A stretch of 51,475 nt of DNA. Origin: Candidatus Zipacnadia bacterium (lineage in GTDB: Bacteria > Armatimonadota > Zipacnadia > Zipacnadales > UBA5352). The notes beneath the pieces were generated by a model that saw only the letters and a program-made list of their open reading frames with translations, was not told the origin of the DNA and did no database searches. The position numbers and the translations under genes are program-made. Below are positions 45,231 through 51,475 of this stretch, one piece after another (position 1 is the first letter of the stretch; each line of letters starts with the position of its first letter). The stretch spans positions 1 through 51,475 of the forward strand of contig JALGVA010000001.1 of the NCBI GenBank assembly GCA_029820295.1, written 5' to 3'.

Positions 45231-45299
45231 GGAGCGTAGGGGCGAGGGCCGAGTCGTGCTCCGTGTCCCCCTGCGCCGTTGTGGCCCGCCCGCGCGCCG

Positions 45300-46181
45300 C
45301 TACTCGGGTGCGGCCGGCGGCTCCTGCTCGCCGCCTTCCTCCCGGGCGTTCCGGGCGGCGGCGATGATACCGCACCTGATGCCCGCGAACCACTCCACCG
45401 CGAACTTCTTGCCCGGCTCGACGCCGGCCGCGGCGGCATCGGACGGGTAGACGTGCACCAGCTCCTTGCCGTTGGCGAGGATGCTCCACCCCTCCCCGGC
45501 GTCGGCCACGGTCAGTTGCCGGGGATGCACCGGCTCGCCGGCCCACTCCTGGATCGCATCCCGCGTCGCCTCGGCGCGTTCCAGGGGCGTCTGTCCGCCG
45601 CCGGGCTCAGTGATCGTGATGGCGATCTGACCGTTCATGAGCACATCCACGCCCTCGTCCGTCTCGCGGACGGTGGCCTCCATGTCGATGGGCGCGGGCG
45701 CGAGGGCCGTGCGCGCCTCGTCCTCACTGAGGATCTCCGCCTCCCCGGAAGCAATGGCGGCGAAAGCCTCGCGCAGATCGTCGTGGGTCCAGCCGAAGCC
45801 GACGGGGAAATAGAAGGTCACCACGCGCGACTCCTCGTCCTCGCCGGGGATGCGCACCACCGGGCTGCCATCGAAGAGCAGCGCCATGCACTGCACGCCC
45901 TCCCGGGCCATCCGTTTCGCGCCCTCGGGCGTGCCGAAGTCGATGATCTCCACGTCGATGGCGTCATACTGCTCATCCAGCTCCTTAAGCAGCGCGACCG
46001 TCCAGTCCTGACAGCCGGACGCGACGTTGATGTAGGCGGTCAGGTGCACCGTCTCATCCACTACCGGCTGCAGGGCGTCCGCCGGCGGTTCGAGGGGGGG
46101 CTGCGTCGGGCGTTCCTGGCAGCCTGCCAGCACGATGAGGACGGATGCGACCGTGAGCAGGCTGGCGCGCAGTGTGATCAT
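45300..46181 (-). CDS. Lipoprotein with thioredoxin-like N-terminal domain
   Basis: A 293-residue predicted lipoprotein (lipobox LAGC, Cys21). Residues 45-110 look thioredoxin-like: VHLTAYINVASGCQDWTVALLKEL, then IDVEIIDFGTPEGAKRMAREGVQCMALLFDG. In place of a C-x2-C pair there is a single Cys57 (GCQDWT); a second Cys98 lies in the following strand region. The rest, with an acidic-to-polar segment and NGKELVHVYPSDAAAAGVEPG, is not recognised. A role in handling metals, thiols or electrons at the envelope is inference. AGGAGG precedes ATG 46181, which overlaps the stop of the ABC ATPase gene as ATGA, so it is translationally coupled to the transporter. The MEMO-AMMECR1 gene follows after 118 bases. 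Confidence 0.75.
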   Translation of the reverse strand: MITLRASLLTVASVLIVLAGCQERPTQPPLEPPADALQPVVDETVHLTAYINVASGCQDWTVALLKELDEQYDAIDVEIIDFGTPEGAKRMAREGVQCMALLFDGSPVVRIPGEDEESRVVTFYFPVGFGWTHDDLREAFAAIASGEAEILSEDEARTALAPAPIDMEATVRETDEGVDVLMNGQIAITITEPGGGQTPLERAEATRDAIQEWAGEPVHPRQLTVADAGEGWSILANGKELVHVYPSDAAAAGVEPGKKFAVEWFAGIRCGIIAAARNAREEGGEQEPPAAPE

Positions 46182-46912
46182 CTCTGAGTGCCTCCTGTGT
46201 CACCGTGTTCTGGACGCGGCTCCGCGGTCCGGCCCCCATCGCCGACCAGCGTCCCCTCCCGCAGGTGCAGCACGCGCCGCGTGCCGGCGATGGTACGTCG
46301 GTCATGGCTGGCGATGATGACGGTCCGTCCCTGCCGGTTCAGTCGTTCCAGCAGGGCCAGGATGCGTCCGGCGTTCTCGGCGTCGAGTTCCCCGGTGGGC
46401 TCGTCGGCGAGGATGAGCCGCGGGTCATTGACCATCGCGCGGGCCACCGCCGCCCGCTGCTGCTCGCCGCCGGACAGCTCCCCGGGCAGGTGTGACGCCC
46501 GGTGCTCGATGTTCGCCTCTGCCAGGGCGTCTTCGACGCGCCGTAGCTTGTCCGCCTCGGCGTCCGGCAGTGGGACCAGCGGGAGCATGACGTTCTCGAG
46601 CACCGTCAGAGCCGGCACCAGGCTTGCGTTCTGGAAGACGAACCCGACCGTCTGGCGCCGATAGACCGCCAGTGCGTCCTCGTCGAGGGCGCCCAGATCG
46701 GTGCCGCCCACGACCACGCTGCCGCCGCTCGGGCGGTCGAGCCCGCCGATCAGGTTCAGCAGCGTTGACTTGCCGGCGCCGGAGTGGCCGGTCACGCCCA
46801 CGAACTCGCCTTCCCCGATCGACAGCGAGACGTCCCTCAGGGCCGCGAGCTGTGAGTGCGCTCGCTGGTAGATCCTGGTGACCGCGCGCAGGCTGATGTA
46901 CTCTCGGGGCAT
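46178..46912 (-). CDS. ABC transporter ATP-binding protein, MacB/LolD type
   Basis: A 244-residue ATPase with Walker A GHSGAGKST near residue 42, Q-loop VFQNASLVP, signature LSGGEQQR near 144, Walker B LILADEPTGELD and the switch His in IIASHD. The sequence type (RAVTRIYQ start, TVLENVMLPL) is that of MacB/LolD/FtsE-like ATPases that pair with FtsX-type permeases, which act as mechanical pumps for lipoproteins, peptides or signals rather than as importers. The permease is encoded just upstream (57-base gap) and the thioredoxin-like lipoprotein overlaps its end. No strong ribosome binding site is seen before ATG 46912; a GGAGG lies 17-21 bases upstream. Confidence 0.94.
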   Translation of the reverse strand: MPREYISLRAVTRIYQRAHSQLAALRDVSLSIGEGEFVGVTGHSGAGKSTLLNLIGGLDRPSGGSVVVGGTDLGALDEDALAVYRRQTVGFVFQNASLVPALTVLENVMLPLVPLPDAEADKLRRVEDALAEANIEHRASHLPGELSGGEQQRAAVARAMVNDPRLILADEPTGELDAENAGRILALLERLNRQGRTVIIASHDRRTIAGTRRVLHLREGTLVGDGGRTAEPRPEHGDTGGTQR

Positions 46913-46969
46913 TCCCAGGGCGTCACCGCCTCCGGCCCGGCATGAATCTCTCGTGCGCGCCGCGCGGCA

Positions 46970-48373
46970 TCATATCCGCCTGAGCGCCTCCGTCGGGGCG
47001 AGACGTGCGGCGCGGCGCGCGGCCGCCAGCCCGGCCACGGTGCCGATGACCAGCGCCGCCGCCACCCCCAGGATGAAGACGGTCGGAGACGGGGTGGTGG
47101 ACAGCGGCAGGCCCAGCGGCGCCTCGGTGGTTGAGCACGGCGGGAAGTAGTTGAGGCTGGCAGGCAGCTCCAGGTCGGCGAAGCGCCCCCAGGTCCACCC
47201 GACCACGCCGCCCAGGACACTGCCCAGCAGGCCGCCGATGAGCGCCGCGCACGCCGCCTCGGCGGCGAACAGCCGCCCCACCTCGCTGTTGCTCCAGCCG
47301 ATCGCCTTCATCACCCCGACCTCGTTCACCCGCTGCGCCACGCCGTCGATGGCGTTGCGCGCCAGCGCCAGCATGGCGAAGAGCAGCACGAACGCCGAGA
47401 CGGCCAGGAGGGTGTTGCGCGTCACCGCGGCCAGGGCGGCCGTGCCCGCCTCGACGTTGGTCTCGGTCGTGATGCTCGCGCCCTCGCCGATGAGTTCCCG
47501 GATGTACTGCTCGACCGCCGCGCTCGCGCGCCTGGAGGTCAGAGAGACGAAAATCGTGTCCACGACTTCGCCCTCCCCGAACATCTCCTGAGCGCTCGCC
47601 AGCGGGATGAACGCCTCGGCCCCGGCGATGCGCGCCGTCCCGCTGATGTCCACCAGCCCCACGACCTCGAACTCGTGGTGCGGTCCCAGCGGCAGGAGAT
47701 CGCCGACCTCGATGCCTCTTGCCTGCGCGTACTGGACGGTGATCAGGGCGTGGTAGTCATCATCCGCGGACAGATAGCGGCCCTCGGTCACCGCGCAGCA
47801 CTTCTCGGGGCCATCCGCCCCGCCCTCCCGCCTGGCCAGCCGCACCGGGCCGATGGTGCGCCGCGACGGGTCGATCCCGGCCACCACGGTGGGCTGCAGA
47901 CTCTTCATCTCGCCGCCCTCGCCCATGACCATCGGCACGCCCTGCCCACCCGCCATGGGCCCGCTCTCGGCCGCGTCGTCGGCCGCGTCGGATCGCTTGT
48001 CGCCGGTGAAGGGCAGGTCCAGCCCGCCACCGCCTCCGGTGTCGGCGAAGTGGAAGGCCCACAGCTCCAGGACGCCCGACGCCTGCGCCACGCCCTCGTG
48101 CTGCTCCAGACGCTCGACCACGGCCATGTCGATGGTGGCCAGGTCCTTGGGGAGCTTGACCAGCCGGAAGGGGCAGGCGTCCACGCGCTTCTGCACCACG
48201 ATGTCGGCGCCGGCGGCATCCAGCGCCGAGGCGATGGCGTTCTCCACCGACTGCGTGACGGTGAGCACCGCCACCAGCAGGGCCACGCTCAACGTCACGC
48301 CCGCGACCACCATGGTGCTGCGTGTGCGCCGACGCCAGAAGCTCTTCCACGCGTACCGAAAAAGCATGCCCAT
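46970..48373 (-). CDS. ABC transporter permease, FtsX/MacB family
   Basis: A 467-residue permease with the MacB-type layout: one N-terminal helix (STMVVAGVTLSVALLVAVLTV, about 19-40), a large extracytoplasmic domain to about 310 and three C-terminal helices (TLLAVSAFVLLFAMLALA, ACAALIGGLLGSVLGGVVGW, VFILGVAAALVIGTVAGLAAA). The FtsX signature is seen in RVNEVGVMKAIGWSNSEV and the final ARLAPTEALRRI. The external domain carries a Cys in VDACPFRLVKLP and a Cys pair in EKCCAV, unusual for the family and of interest next to redox proteins. Start could be 48373 or 48367 (second Met); neither has a strong ribosome binding site. It is divergent from the binding-protein gene across 284 bases. Confidence 0.92.
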   Translation of the reverse strand: MGMLFRYAWKSFWRRRTRSTMVVAGVTLSVALLVAVLTVTQSVENAIASALDAAGADIVVQKRVDACPFRLVKLPKDLATIDMAVVERLEQHEGVAQASGVLELWAFHFADTGGGGGLDLPFTGDKRSDAADDAAESGPMAGGQGVPMVMGEGGEMKSLQPTVVAGIDPSRRTIGPVRLARREGGADGPEKCCAVTEGRYLSADDDYHALITVQYAQARGIEVGDLLPLGPHHEFEVVGLVDISGTARIAGAEAFIPLASAQEMFGEGEVVDTIFVSLTSRRASAAVEQYIRELIGEGASITTETNVEAGTAALAAVTRNTLLAVSAFVLLFAMLALARNAIDGVAQRVNEVGVMKAIGWSNSEVGRLFAAEAACAALIGGLLGSVLGGVVGWTWGRFADLELPASLNYFPPCSTTEAPLGLPLSTTPSPTVFILGVAAALVIGTVAGLAAARRAARLAPTEALRRI

Positions 48374-48657
48374 CCACGGCCTGCAGGGCCGGAACGTCCA
48401 CCCGGCCGGTGATATCGCCTCGCCCCGCCGGACGCATGCCTGAGGGGAGGCTGATCGGACGACACTGCATCCGTGCAGCGATGTTTCATCCAGCGGCCTT
48501 CCGGCACCTCCGACTCGCGGGCAAGTACCGGGCGCCCGGGCACGCGCATGGCAGCGATGACCGGGCCGCGCCGCCGGGACATGGAGGATGCTGCCTCATC
48601 CGCCGCGAAGCGGCCCGCACGCGGATACGCAACGAGACCGGTGCAGGAGACGCGACG

Positions 48658-50829
48658 ATGAGCCGCCGCGCGCTCTCGTGGATTGACGCAGGCATCATCC
48701 TGGCGACGGCTGCGGTCACGGGCGCACTCTATGTGTCATACGCCCGGCCGGGTACACCCACGCTCGTGGTGTGGTCGTGCGGCGGGAACTACCACAGCCT
48801 CGACGCGTTCTCCAGGCGCTTCGAGCGCGCGCATGACTGTCGGGTGCGCTACACCGCCGCGCCGGTGCAGTACCTCCTCGAGGAGGTGGCCTTCGGCGGC
48901 GGGAAGCCCGACGTCCTCGTGGGCCGAGCCGGTCCCGGGTGGCAGGCCCTGCGGAAGCTGGGCAAGCTCGCCGAAGGTCCCGACTTCTTCGCCGCCGACC
49001 CCTACGTCATCATCACCCCCGCGGGCAATCCGGCAGGGATTACCGGCCTTCGCGACTTGGGTGAGCCCGGAGTGCGCGTGGCCTTCTCCCCCCGCGCCAT
49101 GCGTCCGAAGGGCAAGTGCCCCGCGCATCTGATGGCGATGGTGGCGTCCAGGTTCTTCCCCGGCCTCGACGAGCGCTGGGAGAACAACGCCGTCGTGGCC
49201 GATGACTGCGGGCGCGGGCTGCCCTCGGCGATCATGCGCGGTGAGGCCGACGCCGCCATCGTCGCCCGGTCGATGCTCGCCTACCCCGGCCTTGACCCCG
49301 ACGCCCTCGAGGTCGTGCCCATCGCGGTCGAACACCTTGACGCGATGAAGGTCTGCCGGGCCACCATCGGCCAGTGCGTGGGCGTGCTGAGCGGGGCCGC
49401 GCAACCCGAACTCGCCCGCCGCTATCGCGCGGAGATGCTGGGCGAGCCGGGGCGGGAGGTCTTCGAGCAGTTCGGCTACATCCACATCTCGTCGCCTGAA
49501 GTGCACCTCTACGACGCCTTCCTGCAGGTGTTCACCCCCACGCGCTCGCCGCCGTGGCAGGTGCATCTGGCCGACCGGCTCGCCGAGGAGGGCCTGGTGC
49601 GCGAAGCCGTGCGCCGCTACCTGAAGGTCATCCACACCTTCGGCCCCAACGAGTTCGAGGCGCTGTGCCGGTACCGCGCCGGTGAGCTGCTGGCCGCGCA
49701 GGGCAGGCCCGCGGCCGCCGCGCAGCAGTGGCGGCGGCTGATCCGCGACTACCCGCGCCGCGGGCCGAACGAGTGGGGCAGCCCGGTCTTCGCGCTGCTC
49801 TCCACCGGGCCGGACCTCGATCTGCAGCCGGATGAGGAGTACGTGCGGCTGGCGAGGCAGGCGCTGAGGCGGCTTCCCCCGGCGGACCGCCGGCGCCGGG
49901 GCGCGGCCGAGGAGCCGGTCATAGCGGCCACGCGCATCTCGGCGCCGCGCGTGATCGACGGCGACCCGCCCAAGAACGGAACCCGGGAGCTGGCCTTGGC
50001 CGAGGACCTGTTTTCGGTCGGCGAGTACGACTACGCGACGCGGGACTACCTGAAGGTCCTGCATCTGTGCTACCCCAGCCGCCACCGCCCGGAGGCGAGC
50101 CTGCGGCTCGGCGCCTGCGCGCATCTGCGCGGAAGGCCGGACCTGGCGCGGCGGCAGTGGGAGTGGACGGTGGAGCAGTTCCCGGGCACCGATGCCGCGC
50201 GCCGGGCCGCGGCGGCGCTGAAGCTGCTCGGCGCCGACGAGCCGCGCCGGGCAGAGACGCGCTGTCCGGTCGCGATGCCGCCGTGGACGCCGGCATACGA
50301 CACATGGGCCGAGCGCGGCATGAGCTACGGGATGGCGCTCTACGAGCACGACCTGCCGCTGTTTGCGTTCAAGGAGATGATGAAGCTGCTGCACGGGGTC
50401 TACCGGCGCCACCGGTTCGGCCCGCAGGCGCGCTATCGGGCCGGGATCGCGGCGTGGGAGGCCGGACACCCCGGTGCCGGGGTCCTGCAGTGGCGCATCT
50501 GTGCGCACCGGCACGCCGAGAGCCCGTGGGGTGAACGCAGCCGCCGGGCCATCGAGGCGGTGATGCGGTCGCCGGACCTGACCGAAGCCCAGCGGGCGCA
50601 GGTGGAGGCGGCCGCCGCCGGGCCGTTGCCCGCGATCCCCGCGCGCGACAGCCCGGGCTGCTGGCAGCGCTGCAGCCTGGCACAGGAGTTCCTGATCGCG
50701 GGCATCCTCGACGAGGGGCAGGCGGCGATGGAGTTCCTGAAGGCCCTCACCGTCACGCGCGCCTCCGGGGGCAAGTACGACGACAGCGTGGTCCCGGTGG
50801 CCGAGGAAGGGCTGAGGCGAGCGCTATGA
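48658..50829 (+). CDS. Membrane-anchored ModA-like binding protein fused to TPR-like repeats
   Basis: A 723-residue protein. Residues 9-26 are a membrane anchor or uncleaved signal. Residues about 33-270 resemble the periplasmic molybdate/tungstate-binding ModA family: TLVVWSCGGNYHSLDAF, PDVLVGRAGPGW, VIITPAGNPAGITGLRDLGEPGVRVAF, GEADAAIVARSM and ARRYRAEMLG. The domain is Cys-rich, with Cys in WSCGG, AHDC, GKCPAH, DDCGRG, KVCRAT and GQCVG, which ordinary ModA lacks. From about 285 to the end there are TPR-like helical pairs (EEGLVREAVRRYLKVIHTF, DYATRDYLKVLHL, FAFKEMMKLLHGVYRRH). AGGAG precedes ATG 48658. Its stop overlaps the polyferredoxin start as ATGA. It may deliver a ligand or sense it for the neighbouring transporter and redox proteins. 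Confidence 0.83.
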   Translation: MSRRALSWIDAGIILATAAVTGALYVSYARPGTPTLVVWSCGGNYHSLDAFSRRFERAHDCRVRYTAAPVQYLLEEVAFGGGKPDVLVGRAGPGWQALRKLGKLAEGPDFFAADPYVIITPAGNPAGITGLRDLGEPGVRVAFSPRAMRPKGKCPAHLMAMVASRFFPGLDERWENNAVVADDCGRGLPSAIMRGEADAAIVARSMLAYPGLDPDALEVVPIAVEHLDAMKVCRATIGQCVGVLSGAAQPELARRYRAEMLGEPGREVFEQFGYIHISSPEVHLYDAFLQVFTPTRSPPWQVHLADRLAEEGLVREAVRRYLKVIHTFGPNEFEALCRYRAGELLAAQGRPAAAAQQWRRLIRDYPRRGPNEWGSPVFALLSTGPDLDLQPDEEYVRLARQALRRLPPADRRRRGAAEEPVIAATRISAPRVIDGDPPKNGTRELALAEDLFSVGEYDYATRDYLKVLHLCYPSRHRPEASLRLGACAHLRGRPDLARRQWEWTVEQFPGTDAARRAAAALKLLGADEPRRAETRCPVAMPPWTPAYDTWAERGMSYGMALYEHDLPLFAFKEMMKLLHGVYRRHRFGPQARYRAGIAAWEAGHPGAGVLQWRICAHRHAESPWGERSRRAIEAVMRSPDLTEAQRAQVEAAAAGPLPAIPARDSPGCWQRCSLAQEFLIAGILDEGQAAMEFLKALTVTRASGGKYDDSVVPVAEEGLRRAL

Positions 50830-51475
50830 CTGTGAAGCGGATCACCATCTACCGGCGTCTGAGCCAGGCGGCGTTCTTCGGAGTCACCGCCGCCTGGCTG
50901 ACCATCGGCTCGCTGCGCTGCCCCTTCGGCGTCCCGTTCGTGTCCTGCCAGTCCTGCCCCTCGACCGACTGCCCCGGACGTTCCCTGCAGCTTCCCTTCA
51001 TCGGGCTGGCGGCGCTCTCGGGCGCGCTCTTCGGCCGGGCGTTCTGCGGATGGGCCTGCCCGGTCGGCTTCATCATGGACGTCGCGGGCAAGCTGCCGAA
51101 GCTCAGGGCCACGATCTCGGCGCGGTTCACCGCCATCGACCGCTGGCTCAAGCCCCTGAAGTGGCCGGCGCTGGCGGCGGCGATCTACCTCGTCTTCGCG
51201 CTGAACTTCACCGAGGCGCGGGCCTTCCCCTACGTGGTGCGCACCTCGTCGGCCTTCAACATCGGGGCCGTCCGGCTCGCACAGGCGCTGGGCGATCCGG
51301 CGCAGACGGTGCGACTGGGGGTGGTGATCGGAGCGCTGGCGGCCGGCCTCATCGTCTCCCGCGCCTGGTGCCGCTATCTGTGCCCGCTCGGCGCAGTGCT
51401 GGGCCTCCTCAACAAGTGCAGCCTCTTCGCCATCCGGCGGGACCGCGAGGATCTGCCGCGCTGCGAGACTCTCCC
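50826..51475 (+). CDS. NapH/CcoG-like polyferredoxin membrane protein (partial, runs off the right edge)
   Basis: The first 216 residues are present. Hydrophobic segments at about 13-34, 58-82, 116-134 and 160-182 alternate with the family's two C-x3-C-P motifs, FCGWACPVGF and WCRYLCPLGAV, and an N-terminal periplasmic-type Cys group, CPFGVPFVSCQSCPSTDCPG. In NapH, NosR and CcoG these precede one or two ferredoxin clusters, which would lie beyond the window; a Cys near the end (RCETL) may begin the first. Such proteins move electrons between quinol and periplasmic partners. The start ATG overlaps the stop of the ModA-like gene (ATGA), so expression is coupled. Confidence 0.9.
   Translation, partial: MTVKRITIYRRLSQAAFFGVTAAWLTIGSLRCPFGVPFVSCQSCPSTDCPGRSLQLPFIGLAALSGALFGRAFCGWACPVGFIMDVAGKLPKLRATISARFTAIDRWLKPLKWPALAAAIYLVFALNFTEARAFPYVVRTSSAFNIGAVRLAQALGDPAQTVRLGVVIGALAAGLIVSRAWCRYLCPLGAVLGLLNKCSLFAIRRDREDLPRCETL

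Noticed and set aside
46178-48373. Calling the ABC pair a macrolide exporter MacB or lipoprotein exporter LolCDE
   Set aside because: Only the general FtsX-type class is supported; there is no MacA partner, and the neighbours point to another role.
1-51475. Search for tRNA, rRNA, insertion sequences, integrases or phage genes
   Set aside because: No convincing cloverleaf, rRNA segment, transposase or integrase was found, so no mobile-element boundary can be claimed.

Overview
This is a GC-rich (roughly 70 percent G+C) bacterial window with about 34 protein genes and no tRNA, rRNA, CRISPR array or insertion sequence that I can see. Most genes have a clear AGGAGG-type ribosome binding site. 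Many products carry signal peptides or lipoboxes. The families present are Gfo/Idh/MocA oxidoreductases, DUF362-ferredoxin, PQQ-like propellers, a DUF6785-like membrane protein, a sulfatase, a heparinase II/III-like protein, DUF4838, ThuA and a GH42-like protein. This mix is typical of uncultured Armatimonadota-like, Planctomycetota-like or Hydrogenedentota-like genomes. My best guess is Armatimonadota, with low to moderate confidence because no marker gene is present.

Left part (1-18 kb): an exported aldo/keto reductase and a DUF362-ferredoxin protein read rightward. A leftward block follows: large membrane protein, Gfo/Idh/MocA dehydrogenase, exported PQQ-like propeller. Next come a stand-alone receiver-domain protein, two tandem hairpins, and a second leftward block (exported glycoside-hydrolase-like protein, APC permease, Gfo/Idh/MocA dehydrogenase). 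A third Gfo/Idh/MocA protein with a four-cysteine cluster reads rightward from a good sigma70-type promoter at 12040-12068. It is followed by a membrane protein ending in zinc ribbons, a DUF4382 lipoprotein, a cyclophilin lipoprotein and an NHL-repeat protein.

Middle (18-40 kb): an accessory region for breaking down complex, probably sulfated or acidic, glycans. It holds a zinc alcohol dehydrogenase, a Cys-type sulfatase, a heparinase II/III-like lyase, a DUF4838 protein, an internally deleted uroporphyrinogen-decarboxylase-family protein, a WD40 protein, a beta-helix protein, a subtilisin-like protein with an altered catalytic triad, a 1,620-residue GH42-like protein translationally coupled to a small partner, another putative glycosidase and a ThuA-domain protein. 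The usual logic would be: secreted enzymes cut and desulfate the polymer, permeases import products, and Gfo/Idh/MocA and ADH enzymes oxidise or epimerise sugars or polyols.

Right part (40-51 kb): the most unusual segment. A leftward series encodes an FtsX/MacB-type permease, its ATPase, a lipoprotein with a thioredoxin-like segment, a MEMO-AMMECR1 fusion with a lipoprotein signal, a radical SAM enzyme of the AmmeMemoRadiSam type with a twin-arginine/lipobox signal, and a membrane spermidine-synthase-like protein. Divergent to it are a membrane-anchored ModA-like binding protein fused to TPR-like repeats and, in an ATGA overlap, a NapH-like polyferredoxin membrane protein that runs off the right edge. 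The MEMO-AMMECR1 gene has its own promoter (45202-45230). I read this as a candidate envelope-located version of the AmmeMemoRadiSam system combined with an ABC transporter and an electron-transfer module. Its substrate is unknown.
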